Below are positions 23,085 to 31,839 of a stretch of 37,139 bases of DNA, piece by piece. Made by a program: the position numbers and the translations under genes. How positions within the stretch are numbered: position 1 is the first letter of the stretch; every line of letters begins with the position of its first letter. Source of the stretch: JAZNSB01 sp045590955 (GTDB lineage: Bacteria > Pseudomonadota > Alphaproteobacteria > RF32 > CAG-239); NCBI GenBank assembly GCA_045590955.1, contig JAZNSB010000041.1:1-37139 (forward strand). Reading direction: 5' to 3'. A model generated the notes under the pieces. That model made no database searches, was not told the origin of the DNA, and was given only the letters and a program-made list of their open reading frames with translations.

Positions 23085-24107
23085 ATGAAAACAAACATTA
23101 TAGATGACTATAACTTAATTTCCGGACAGCAAAAAGCCGCCATACTGATGCTATCTTTAGATGAAGAAAAATCCTCTGCCATTTTTTCATTAATGGATGA
23201 TGAAGAAATCAAAGAACTTTCTGTAATTATGGCTTCTTTGGGCAAAGTTAACTCTTCTGTTATTGAGCCGTTATTTGCAGAATTTACTGAAAGAATGTCA
23301 TCTTCCGGCACACTTATCGGTACATTTGAAAGCACAGAAAGATTGTTGGCTAAAGCTTTAGATAAAAGCAAAGTAACTTCTATTATGGAAGAAATAAGAG
23401 GCCCTGTTGGTAGAACCATGTGGGATAAGCTTGGTAATGTAAATGAACACGTTTTAGCCACATATTTGAAAGGCGAATATCCTCAAACTATTGCTGTAAT
23501 TTTGTCAAAAATTAAACCTGATCATGCAGCTAAAGTGATGGCGCTTTTGCCTGAAAAATTTGCCATGGAAATTGTGCTGAGAATGCTAAAAATGGATTCT
23601 GTTCAAAAAGACGTTTTAGACGGATTGGAAAAAACTTTAAGAAAAGAATTTATGAGCAGCTTGTCAAAGAGCACCAGAAGGGATTCTCACGAACTTATTG
23701 CAGATATTTTCAATGCTTTAGATAGAAACACAGAAACCAAGTTTATGGAAGCATTAGAAGAAAGAAACAAAGAAAGTGCAGAAAGAGTAAAATCTTTGAT
23801 GTTTACATTTGAAGACTTAATCAGAATTGGTTCGCAAGGTGTTCAAGTTTTATTGAGAAACATAGACAAAGAAAAGCTTGCCATTGCATTAAAAAGTTCT
23901 TCAGACAATATCAAAGACTTGTTCTTTAACAATATGTCTGTCAGGGCCGGTAAAATTATCAAAGAAGATATGGAAAGCATGGGTCCTGTTCGCCTAAGAG
24001 ATGTAGAAGAAGCGCAACAATATATTGTAAGCACCACCAAAGATCTTGCTAACGCTGGAGAAATTGTCATCAGTGAAGGCAGAGAAAGTGATGAGCTTGT
24101 ATATTAA
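23085..24107 (+). CDS. fliG: Flagellar motor switch protein FliG
   Basis: This 340-residue switch and torque-generating protein of the C-ring has an N-terminal FliF-binding domain (SGQQKAAILMLSLDEEKSSAIFSLMDDEEIKELSVIMASLG). A middle domain contains VLATYLKGEYPQTIAVILSKIKPDHAAKVMALLPE, the EHPQ-like motif here being EYPQ. The C-terminal domain has charged torque-helix residues in SQGVQVLLRNIDKEKLAIALKSSSDNIKDLFFNNMSVRAGKIIKEDMESMGPVRLRDVEEAQ. The length is typical. TAAGGAGA precedes the ATG, 14 bp after the fliF stop. Confidence 0.98.
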   Translation: MKTNIIDDYNLISGQQKAAILMLSLDEEKSSAIFSLMDDEEIKELSVIMASLGKVNSSVIEPLFAEFTERMSSSGTLIGTFESTERLLAKALDKSKVTSIMEEIRGPVGRTMWDKLGNVNEHVLATYLKGEYPQTIAVILSKIKPDHAAKVMALLPEKFAMEIVLRMLKMDSVQKDVLDGLEKTLRKEFMSSLSKSTRRDSHELIADIFNALDRNTETKFMEALEERNKESAERVKSLMFTFEDLIRIGSQGVQVLLRNIDKEKLAIALKSSSDNIKDLFFNNMSVRAGKIIKEDMESMGPVRLRDVEEAQQYIVSTTKDLANAGEIVISEGRESDELVY

Positions 24108-24118
24108 GGACACAAAGG

Positions 24119-24829
24119 ATGGTTCAGTTGCAAAAATTTTTATTTGATAATTTTGTTATTAAGGAAAATGATTGTGTTGAGCAAACTCAAGACTTGCCCG
24201 AAGATAATCAGCCAGAGATTGTTGCTGAACAGGAACCGATTGAGCCGGTTGTGGAAATTGCAGATATTGTAACCTTTTCTGAAGAAATAACCAGTTACTC
24301 TCAGCAAGAATTTGACAAGGCAGTGTCAGAGGCAAAAGAGCAAGGGTGGTCTCAAGGATATAATCAGGCACAGCAAGAACATGATGAAATAAGTGAAAAA
24401 TTATTGGAAAATATCAGCAACAACATGCAAGAACTTATTTCGCAAGGAGATTCTTTGGCACAGATCTATGAACAAAGGAATAAAGATATTTGCATGGCCA
24501 TTATCCAAAAAGTTGTCCCAGGTCTTCTTGAAGATCATGCTCAACAAATTGTTTCAGATTTTTTGGAAAAAAATTTTAGTAATATTATCAAAGAAGACAG
24601 ATTGTGTTTTTGCCTACACCCTCAAATAGTCTCTAAAATTGCACCAAAAATAGAAAATTTGGCAAAGAGCCACGGATATACGGGAAAGATATCTATCAAA
24701 AAAGATGAAAATTTGATGATTAGCGATTGCAAAATTTTATGGGACAAAGGTTCGGCAGAAAAAAATACAGCTGGAATAATTACAGAAATAAAAAATATAA
24801 TATCGGGAAGGAAAAATATAAATGGTTGA
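24119..24829 (+). CDS. fliH: Flagellar assembly protein FliH (FlbE-type)
   Basis: This 236-residue protein is a candidate negative regulator and stator of the export ATPase FliI. It has an acidic N-terminal half, then FDKAVSEAKEQGWSQGYNQAQQEHDEIS, with the glycine-spaced helical repeat typical of FliH. A C-terminal domain follows with IIQKVVPGLLEDHAQQIVSDFLEKNFSNIIKEDRLCFCLHPQIV, like the FliH/YscL C-terminus that binds FliI. Sequence conservation in this family is low, so position between fliG and fliN, as in Caulobacter where it is called flbE, weighs heavily. It overlaps fliN by 8 bp. Confidence 0.85.
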   Translation: MVQLQKFLFDNFVIKENDCVEQTQDLPEDNQPEIVAEQEPIEPVVEIADIVTFSEEITSYSQQEFDKAVSEAKEQGWSQGYNQAQQEHDEISEKLLENISNNMQELISQGDSLAQIYEQRNKDICMAIIQKVVPGLLEDHAQQIVSDFLEKNFSNIIKEDRLCFCLHPQIVSKIAPKIENLAKSHGYTGKISIKKDENLMISDCKILWDKGSAEKNTAGIITEIKNIISGRKNING

Positions 24830-25175
24830 TAAATTAGAACTTGATGAGCTGAACGAAAGCAGCATTTTAAAAGAAGAAAATGTTATGAATTCAAGTATTG
24901 CAGAAGACGAACAGTTTGTTCCGTCAAACTCATCTGACCTTGAAGCAATATATGATATTCCTGTAAAGGTATCTGCAATTTTGGGCAAAACAAACATGAA
25001 AATAAGCCAACTTATGCAGTTAAATAAAGGAACAATTATAGAGCTTGATAAAAAAGTAGGGGAAGCCATAGATATATATGTAAATAACAATTTGGTAGCC
25101 AAAGGAGAAGTTGTTGTTGTAGACGACAAACTTGGCATTACCATGACAGAAGTTGTTAAAAATATAAGCAAATAG
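24822..25175 (+). CDS. fliN: Flagellar motor switch protein FliN
   Basis: This 117-residue C-ring protein has an acidic N-terminal tail. A single SpoA/SPOA domain at about residues 43-113 reads YDIPVKVSAILGKTNMKISQLMQLNKGTIIELDKKVGEAIDIYVNNNLVAKGEVVVVDDKLGITMTEVV. It forms the bottom of the switch complex with FliM, which is not encoded in this window. GGAAGGAA lies inside the end of fliH, and the start overlaps the fliH stop, indicating coupling. flbD follows after 15 bp. Confidence 0.96.
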   Translation: MVDKLELDELNESSILKEENVMNSSIAEDEQFVPSNSSDLEAIYDIPVKVSAILGKTNMKISQLMQLNKGTIIELDKKVGEAIDIYVNNNLVAKGEVVVVDDKLGITMTEVVKNISK

Positions 25176-25190
25176 CAAAGGCTGATATTT

Positions 25191-26507
25191 ATGGAACTGT
25201 TAATAATAGGCACATTAGAAGGACAAATCGGCGCTGCCAGCAAGATAGCAATCTCGCAAGGTGGTAATGTAAGTATTGCCGACAGCCTAGAAACAGGATT
25301 AGATATATTAAGGTCAGGCAAGCACATTGAGCTTGTTATGATAGATGTAAAATTAGATGTATATAAACTCATCAGTTCTTTGCAAGAAGAACGTATCAAT
25401 GCGCTTGTTGTAGCCTGCGGAGTAGCAAATGACACCAGTCTTGCCGTAAAAGCCATTAAAGCAGGTGCTAAAGAATATATTCCTCTGCCTCCTGATGCAG
25501 AGTTGATTGGTGCAGTTCTGGCAGCAGCCACCAGAGAAAATCATGCTTTAATATATGGCGATAAAAGAACAGAAGATATATTAAAACTTGCCAGACAGGT
25601 AGCTCCTTCAGAAGCCAACATATTGCTGACAGGTTCAAGCGGAACCGGAAAAGAAGTTTTTTCTCGTTTTATTCATGATAATTCAAAAAGGGCTAATAAC
25701 AAGTTTGTTGCAGTTAACTGCGCAGCCATTCCCGAGGCCTTACTTGAATCAGAGCTGTTTGGATATGAAAAAGGAGCTTTTACCGGAGCCGTTGCCAGAC
25801 GTATTGGCAAATTTGAAGAAGCCAATAACGGCACTTTGCTTTTAGATGAAATTTCAGAGATGGATATAGGCATACAAGCCAAATTACTCAGAGCCATTCA
25901 AGAAAAGGTTATAGACAGATTGGGAGGAAAAGACCCAATTAAAGTAAACACCCGCATTATCGCCACTTCAAACAGAAATTTGCAAGAAGCCGTGGATAAA
26001 GGCTTGTTCAGACAAGATTTGTATTACAGATTAAATGTTATTAATATCAACATTCCGGATTTAAAAGATCGCAAGGAAGATATACTTGTTTTGGCCAAGC
26101 ACTTTGTAAACAAGTATTCACAATTAAATTCCATAGATGTAAAGCCGTTAAGTCCGCAAGCAGAACAAAAGCTTATGAACTATGATTGGCCTGGCAATGT
26201 CAGAGAACTGGAAAACACCATACATAGGGCAGTTTTGCTAAGTTGCGGAGAACAAATAGAAGACAGTGTTATTACTGTTAGTGGTTCAACCACACAAGCA
26301 ACATCTTCATCAGAAACATCATCTGCACAGGTTGGCACAACGGTTGCCAATATGGAAAGAAATCTGATAATAGATACGCTTAAGCATACCTTTGGCAACA
26401 GAACCACAGCTGCCGGTATTTTGGGAATATCAATCAGAACTTTACGCAATAAGCTTAAGCAATATGAAGATGCCGGGTACAGCATCCCAAAATCTGGAGA
26501 GGAATAA
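25191..26507 (+). CDS. flbD: Sigma54-dependent flagellar transcriptional regulator FlbD
   Basis: This 438-residue NtrC-class activator has a degenerate receiver (residues 1-120). The sequence MELLIIGTLEGQIGAASKIA and the block KAIKAGAKEYIPLPPDAELIGAVLAA match Caulobacter FlbD closely, and Asp52 in MIDVKLD is present. The AAA+ domain carries Walker A GSSGTGKE (148-155), the sigma54-contacting GAFTGA (195-200), LLDEISEMD and RQDLYYRLNV. The C-terminal Fis-type helix-turn-helix is NRTTAAGILGISIRTLRNKLKQYEDAG (about 403-429). In Caulobacter FlbD activates late sigma54 flagellar promoters and represses early ones, with FliX as partner; I see no fliX here. The sigma54 promoter before fliK is a likely target. 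Confidence 0.95.
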   Translation: MELLIIGTLEGQIGAASKIAISQGGNVSIADSLETGLDILRSGKHIELVMIDVKLDVYKLISSLQEERINALVVACGVANDTSLAVKAIKAGAKEYIPLPPDAELIGAVLAAATRENHALIYGDKRTEDILKLARQVAPSEANILLTGSSGTGKEVFSRFIHDNSKRANNKFVAVNCAAIPEALLESELFGYEKGAFTGAVARRIGKFEEANNGTLLLDEISEMDIGIQAKLLRAIQEKVIDRLGGKDPIKVNTRIIATSNRNLQEAVDKGLFRQDLYYRLNVININIPDLKDRKEDILVLAKHFVNKYSQLNSIDVKPLSPQAEQKLMNYDWPGNVRELENTIHRAVLLSCGEQIEDSVITVSGSTTQATSSSETSSAQVGTTVANMERNLIIDTLKHTFGNRTTAAGILGISIRTLRNKLKQYEDAGYSIPKSGEE

Positions 26508-26515
26508 AATAAACC

Positions 26516-28639
26516 ATGGCACAAACAAAACAGAACATAGGCAGTGCATTTGGCAACAAATCAATGAAAGATATACTTTTATCGGCCATTAAAAGAGGAG
26601 ATATTTTGTTTGCCTTTGCCGTAGTGCTTATGTTGGTAATTTTGATATTGCCAATGGCACCATGGGTTTTAGATATAGCCTTAGCATTTTCCATTACGCT
26701 TGCGGGTTTGGTTTTAATGACCAGTATTTTTATAGAAAAACCAAATGAATTTAGCGGTTTTCCACTTGTTTTGCTGTTAACCACATTATACAGACTTTCA
26801 TTAAACCTTGCATCCACACGTTTAATTTTGGCCAACGGACATAAAGGGCTTGGAGCTGCCGGTGAGGTAATACAAGCTTTTGGCGGATTTGTAATGGGCA
26901 ATAACTTTGTTATTGGCGTTATTGTTTTTGCAATTTTAATTTTGGTAAACTTTATTGTAATTACCAAAGGTTCTGGCCGTATTGCAGAAGTTGCAGCCCG
27001 TTTTGCATTAGACGCAATGCCCGGCAAGCAAATGGCTATTGACGCAGATTTGTCTTCCGGATTAATAACAGAAGATCAGGCCAGAAGCAGAAGAGAAGAA
27101 TTGTCTAAAGAAAGTTCTTTCTATGGAGCCATGGATGGTGCTTCAAAATTTGTAAGAGGAGATGCAATCGCTTCTTTGTTGATCACTGTAATTAACATTG
27201 TTGCCGGCATTATTATAGGCATGGCTCAAAATGGCATGAGCTTTAGCGAAGCTGCAGATGTTTACATGAAACTTACGGTTGGCGATGGCTTGGTTTCTCA
27301 GATACCTGCATTGGTAATTTCTGTTGCTGCCGGTATTTTGGTTTCCAAAGCAGGTATGACAGATGCAACAGACAAAGTTTTGTTTGATCAGGTTACCAAT
27401 TATCCGAAAGCTTTGGGAATGAGCGGATGCTTGGCTTTATCAGTTGGCTTGCTTCCCGGTACACCACTTTTGCCGTTTTTGATTTTGGCGGTAATAACAG
27501 GTGGTACGGCATATTATTTGAATAAAAAACACATTGAACACAAAAAAGAACAAGAAGCTGTTTTTGAGGCAGAAAGCAAACAAAACAAACTTACCAGTAT
27601 TGCCGATGAACCGATTACCAACGCATTGAAGATAGATTTGATTCGTCTTGAAATAGGTTATGGTCTGCTTCCGTTGATTAATGATGAAAGTAACAAAAAG
27701 CTTACAGATCAAATAAGAGTATTAAGAAAAGCACTGGCTCTTGATCTGGGTTTTGTAATGCCTTCAATCAGAATTCAAGACAACATGCAATTAGAGGCAA
27801 ATGAATATAACATTTATATTAAAGAGGTAAAAGCCGGCAGAGGAGAATTAAGACCTACACAACTTTTGGTAATGGACCCTAAAGGAGAGCCGATTACACT
27901 TGCCGGAGAAAATACCGTAGAACCTACTTTTGGCTTAAAAGCTATGTGGATTGACCAGTCGTTAAGAGAAGAAGCAATGTTTAGAGGGTATACGGTTGTT
28001 GATCCCTCAACTGTTGTAACCACCCACATTACAGAGCTTGTAAAAGATAACATGCCTGAACTTCTTTCTTATGCGGAAACAGCAAAACTTCTAGATGAAT
28101 TAGATAAAGAACATCAAAGATTGATAAAAGAACTTATTCCAGCCAAAATAAGTTTGGGCGGTGTTCAAAGAGTGTTGCAAAATCTTCTTCAAGAAAGAGT
28201 GTCTATCAGAGATTTACCCACAATTTTAGAAGGAATATCAGAAGCTGTTGTAAGCACCAAGAGCTTAATAATGATAACAGAACATGTAAGAAGCCGTTTA
28301 GCAAGACAAATTTCTCATGCAAATTCCAATGAATTTGGAGTTATTTCATTGGTAACACTGTCTGCAGAATGGGAACACAGCTTTGCAGAAGCTATTATTG
28401 GAGAAGGAGATGAAAAACAGCTTGCTATGGCGCCTTCGCTTCTTCAAGGGTTTATCACAAAAGTCAGAAACACACTTGAAGAGCTTGCCGCTCAAGGAGA
28501 AATGGCGGTTTTATTAACCAGTCCTGCTATAAGACCATTTGTCAGGTCAATTATAGAAAGATTTAGACCAATGACGGTTGTTATGTCTCAAAATGAAATT
28601 TATTCCAAAGCCAAGATTAAAACTCTTGCTCAGATATAG
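26516..28639 (+). CDS. flhA: Flagellar biosynthesis protein FlhA
   Basis: This 707-residue export-gate protein has eight transmembrane segments in residues 35-320. The conserved cytoplasmic loop FVITKGSGRIAEVAARFALDAMPGKQMAIDADLSSGLITEDQARSRREELSKESSFYGAMDGASKFVRGDAIA is the FHIPEP signature region. The C-terminal cytoplasmic domain contains LEIGYGLLPLI, PSIRIQDN and ARQISHANSNEFGVISLVTLS. It docks chaperone-substrate complexes at the export apparatus. The start is 8 bp after the flbD stop, with GGAGAGGAA upstream. The length is standard. Confidence 0.98.
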   Translation: MAQTKQNIGSAFGNKSMKDILLSAIKRGDILFAFAVVLMLVILILPMAPWVLDIALAFSITLAGLVLMTSIFIEKPNEFSGFPLVLLLTTLYRLSLNLASTRLILANGHKGLGAAGEVIQAFGGFVMGNNFVIGVIVFAILILVNFIVITKGSGRIAEVAARFALDAMPGKQMAIDADLSSGLITEDQARSRREELSKESSFYGAMDGASKFVRGDAIASLLITVINIVAGIIIGMAQNGMSFSEAADVYMKLTVGDGLVSQIPALVISVAAGILVSKAGMTDATDKVLFDQVTNYPKALGMSGCLALSVGLLPGTPLLPFLILAVITGGTAYYLNKKHIEHKKEQEAVFEAESKQNKLTSIADEPITNALKIDLIRLEIGYGLLPLINDESNKKLTDQIRVLRKALALDLGFVMPSIRIQDNMQLEANEYNIYIKEVKAGRGELRPTQLLVMDPKGEPITLAGENTVEPTFGLKAMWIDQSLREEAMFRGYTVVDPSTVVTTHITELVKDNMPELLSYAETAKLLDELDKEHQRLIKELIPAKISLGGVQRVLQNLLQERVSIRDLPTILEGISEAVVSTKSLIMITEHVRSRLARQISHANSNEFGVISLVTLSAEWEHSFAEAIIGEGDEKQLAMAPSLLQGFITKVRNTLEELAAQGEMAVLLTSPAIRPFVRSIIERFRPMTVVMSQNEIYSKAKIKTLAQI

Positions 28640-28647
28640 GTTTTAAC

Positions 28648-29553
28648 ATGGCAATAGAAGAAATAATAGCAGACAGTATTGAGCAAGCTAAAGATCACTT
28701 ATATAAAACTCTTGGTCCCGATGCTATAATTTTGGAACAACAAATTTTGCCGGATTCAAAAATTTTGGTTAAAGCCAGCAAAAAAAATCAGACAACATTA
28801 GATATTCAAAGTATTTCTAATATTTTGGAATATCATAGCTTTTTGCCCCAAACAAAAGAAGCCTTTTTAACGTATGCCAAGCATTATTTTAATAAAACCG
28901 GAGTAGATAATCATCATTATCTGCTACAACAAGCATGTCAGCGTTTATTAAATTTTGAAGATTTTTTGCAAACCGGGAATAAGTTAAAACTTTTTACCGG
29001 CATAAGCGGTAGTGGCAAGAGCACAGGTATTGCTAAAATTGCCACCAAAATAAAAATGCAACAACAAACTTGTTGTATTGTCAGCACAGATTGGAAAAAA
29101 GCCGGAGCAAATTTAGGTTTGGAAGCATTTGCAAAAATTTTGGGAGTAGATTTTTATTTTTGCCAAGATGCCAGGTCTTTATATAATTTGCTAAAAAGCA
29201 TAAAGAATAAATATGAAATAATACTTGTAGACACCCCCGGAGTAAATCCTTTTGACACACAAGAGGTAAACAATCTTACGGAATTTACTCAGGTTGAAAA
29301 ATTTGATACCATACTCATATCAGATTCTGGAAGAAACACTCAGGAAGCGGTTGAATTTGGTTCAATGTTTTATAATTTAGGAGCAAGATATTTGCTTGCC
29401 ACTAGATTTGACTTAACACACAGAATTGGTTCAGTAATCAGTTTGGCCAATCAATTTCAGTTTGGCATATGTTATGGAAGTGTAAGTGACAGTATTGCTC
29501 ATGGTTTAAAACAAATAGACAGCCAAATTTTGGCAAAGATTTTGGTGGGGTAA
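28648..29553 (+). CDS. flhF: Flagellar biosynthesis GTPase FlhF (short form)
   Basis: This 301-residue SRP-type GTPase positions flagella. The N-terminal FlhF segment is visible in ADSIEQAKDHLYKTLGPDAIILEQQIL (about residues 8-34). The NG domain has P-loop GISGSGKSTGIAKIATKI starting at residue 118, then DWKKAGANLGLEAFAKILG, G3 LVDTPGVNPFD and G4 TRFDLTHRIGSVISLANQF. It ends with SDSIAHGLK. FlhF is usually 370-450 residues, and the B/linker region here is shortened. It stands between flhA and flhG with 8 and 1 bp gaps, the expected context. Confidence 0.9.
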   Translation: MAIEEIIADSIEQAKDHLYKTLGPDAIILEQQILPDSKILVKASKKNQTTLDIQSISNILEYHSFLPQTKEAFLTYAKHYFNKTGVDNHHYLLQQACQRLLNFEDFLQTGNKLKLFTGISGSGKSTGIAKIATKIKMQQQTCCIVSTDWKKAGANLGLEAFAKILGVDFYFCQDARSLYNLLKSIKNKYEIILVDTPGVNPFDTQEVNNLTEFTQVEKFDTILISDSGRNTQEAVEFGSMFYNLGARYLLATRFDLTHRIGSVISLANQFQFGICYGSVSDSIAHGLKQIDSQILAKILVG

Positions 29554-29554
29554 C

Positions 29555-30307
29555 ATGGTGTTAAAATCAGATAACAATATCATATCCATAGCGTCTGGCA
29601 ACAAAGCAGAAGTTGGTAAAACATGGTTTTCCGTAACTTTATCACATGCTTTAAGTTTACTTGGTAACAAGGTTTTACTGTTTGATGGAGATTGGGGATT
29701 AAGTAACGTTAGCTTACAGCTTGGAATAAAAACAGATTATGACATTAATGATGTTTTATTAAACAAAAAAGCATTAAACCAAATTATATATAACAATGAC
29801 AATAAAAAATTAGATATGATTTTACAAAAAGCCGGTAGCATTGGCCTGGCATCTCTTTCAATAGGGCAAATGCAGGTTTTGGGAGAAGATTTAAAATTAA
29901 TGGCAAAATCATATGATAAAGTGGTTTTAGATACTGCTACCAATTCAGAAAATCCGGTTCATACATTGTCTTCTATTGCTTCAGAACAAATCATTATCAG
30001 CAGTGCAGACCCCAGTTCATTAACAGAAGCATATGAACTTTTGCGCAACATTCGTAAACACCAGCCGGAAAAAGAGATAAAAATTGTAATTAATCTTACG
30101 CAAAGTTTGTCTGAAGGGCACCGAGCTTATGAAAGTTTAAGAAAAGCCAGTGCAGAATATTTAAATTATCAACCCCAACTGCTCGGAGTAATAAGAAGAG
30201 ATGCCAGAGTAAGAGATTCTATCAGAAACAGAGTTTCTATTATTAGCAGATATCCAAGCAGTGAAGCCAGTTTAGATGTTATGGAAATAGCCAAAAGGTT
30301 GATATAA
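29555..30307 (+). CDS. flhG: Flagellar number regulator FlhG/FleN, MinD/ParA-type ATPase
   Basis: This 250-residue P-loop ATPase controls flagellar number with FlhF. It has a deviant Walker A ASGNKAEVGKTWFSVTL (about residues 11-27), where the usual KGGVGKT reads KAEVGKT with one extra residue before it. The switch-I-like VLLFDGDWGLSNVSLQLG, KVVLDTATNSENPV and IISSADPSSLTEAYELLR follow, all typical of MinD/FlhG. The start is 1 bp after flhF, with GGTGGGG upstream. Its stop overlaps the next start (TAATG). Both Lys residues needed for MinD-type ATP binding remain. Confidence 0.92.
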   Translation: MVLKSDNNIISIASGNKAEVGKTWFSVTLSHALSLLGNKVLLFDGDWGLSNVSLQLGIKTDYDINDVLLNKKALNQIIYNNDNKKLDMILQKAGSIGLASLSIGQMQVLGEDLKLMAKSYDKVVLDTATNSENPVHTLSSIASEQIIISSADPSSLTEAYELLRNIRKHQPEKEIKIVINLTQSLSEGHRAYESLRKASAEYLNYQPQLLGVIRRDARVRDSIRNRVSIISRYPSSEASLDVMEIAKRLI

Positions 30308-31839
30308 TGGACACACTGCTTAACAACATAATCTCTCAACAAGGTATAGATGGCACTTATGTTGCTAAGGATAGTATGCTTGGTGTTATAGAAGGTATTT
30401 CTGCACAACAGTTAAAAGTATCTGTAGGTAACAGCATTTTTTTGCAGATTATATCCCAGCAAAAGGGGATTTTGCAAAGCAAGATTAGTCCAGACGGTCA
30501 AAATTTTATAGATGTAAATATAAAAACCTCATGCCAGCAGAACTTTGAACTTAACCGGCAGTTAACGGCACAGGTTGTTAAAGTATTACCGCAAAAAATA
30601 GAAATAAAATTTACAGATAACATTTCTGTTAACAATCAGCCTAAATTGGCAGATTCTCCGTTGTTGCAAATTAAATCTTCTTCAACTCCGTATATGCATT
30701 TTGCAAAAGACGGAATAAGAGTTGAACAAATTTTATCAAGTATTGTTGATTTTGATAATTTGTCTCCAGAAATAAAAACAGAAACTTCAAATTATTTTTC
30801 TCGCATAAATTTATTGGTTAAGCCGATAGAAATAAAAGTCTTGCCGGAAAATGAAAACAAAATTATCAATATGCAACAAGAAATTTCATCTTCGGTAAAA
30901 CATATTTTGCAAACCCCAAATAATTTACCAGATACAACTTTAAATCAGATTGCAAATGTATTTAAAAACCTTATCGGCAAACAAGGTTATATAGATATTA
31001 TGCCAAAATCTGTTCAAAACAGCTTAATCACAAGCATCCCCAATGGAACATATACAGAAAATATTATACCGACACCATGGGGCAATGTGTTTACTCAAGA
31101 ACAGTTAAATTTACCGCAAGAGAGTAAGTTAATTGTTGAAATTATTGGTATAAAAGAGCAAATTTCTCCTGATTCAAACAATATAACAGACAAGATTGTT
31201 AAACTTTTTTCAAATATTAAAAATCAGGAACAAGGTTCTGTAAAATTAGAAAATATCATTTCAAAATTGCCAAAACATAATGCAGATTTTACCGTGAATT
31301 TGCATAAAGTCATGCAGGCAATTAAACAAGATGATGTTAAAATGTGGCTTGGCACGGAATTAGTAGAAGAATTAAATTCTTCCGGTTTGCAAGGCAAAGA
31401 GCTTATAGGTGGCTTACAACAAATACTTTCAGAACAAAAGACACAGATTGCAAATTGGAAAATAATAGAAATTCCATTGGCAGATTCGCAACATCTTAAT
31501 AAAATAAAAATAGCCATAAAACAAAATGATGATCAAGATTCTCAGCAGATGATTGCCAAACAACCAAGAGGAACCAGATTTGTTATAGATACAAATTTTA
31601 CGGTCTTTGGAGAAATACAGTTTGACGGCTTTTGTGTTGCCAAAGAAAGAAGATTTGACCTTGTCGTTAGAACACAAAAACCTTTGTCGCAAAATCTTAT
31701 TGTCGACATGATAAATTTATATAAAAAATCTCTTGTAGAAGTAAAATATGCAGGTAATATAAAAGTAAATTCACAAGAAAGTTTTATAAAAATAGATAAA
31801 GACAATACTCAACAGCTGGACGAGGGTTTTTGGATATGA
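30307..31839 (+). CDS. FliK-like flagellar protein (second hook-length-control-type protein)
   Basis: This 510-residue protein has no signal peptide or transmembrane segment. The long Gln/Asn/Ile-rich body contains IIPTPWGNVFTQEQLNLP. The C-terminal domain (about residues 415-500) is RFVIDTNFTVFGEIQFDGFCVAKERRFDLVVRTQKPLSQNLIVDMINLYKKSLVEVKYAGNIKVN. It resembles a divergent Flg_hook domain, with the FGEIQFDG strand corresponding to LG.V.V in FliK. The ATG overlaps the flhG stop and the gene ends in an ATGA overlap with the J-domain gene, so it belongs to the flagellar operon. It could be a second export ruler or an assembly factor. Only the C-terminal similarity supports this, so the identification is tentative. 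Confidence 0.6.
   Translation: MDTLLNNIISQQGIDGTYVAKDSMLGVIEGISAQQLKVSVGNSIFLQIISQQKGILQSKISPDGQNFIDVNIKTSCQQNFELNRQLTAQVVKVLPQKIEIKFTDNISVNNQPKLADSPLLQIKSSSTPYMHFAKDGIRVEQILSSIVDFDNLSPEIKTETSNYFSRINLLVKPIEIKVLPENENKIINMQQEISSSVKHILQTPNNLPDTTLNQIANVFKNLIGKQGYIDIMPKSVQNSLITSIPNGTYTENIIPTPWGNVFTQEQLNLPQESKLIVEIIGIKEQISPDSNNITDKIVKLFSNIKNQEQGSVKLENIISKLPKHNADFTVNLHKVMQAIKQDDVKMWLGTELVEELNSSGLQGKELIGGLQQILSEQKTQIANWKIIEIPLADSQHLNKIKIAIKQNDDQDSQQMIAKQPRGTRFVIDTNFTVFGEIQFDGFCVAKERRFDLVVRTQKPLSQNLIVDMINLYKKSLVEVKYAGNIKVNSQESFIKIDKDNTQQLDEGFWI

Noticed and set aside
24737..25531. 264-codon reverse-strand frame antisense to fliH, fliN and flbD
   Set aside because: Long, but Ser/Thr/Ile-rich as expected for the complement of Glu/Lys/Asp-rich genes. 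All three sense genes are well-identified families.
26455..27027. 190-codon reverse-strand frame antisense to flhA
   Set aside because: Composition is typical of the complement of flhA codons. The sense frame is an unmistakable FlhA.
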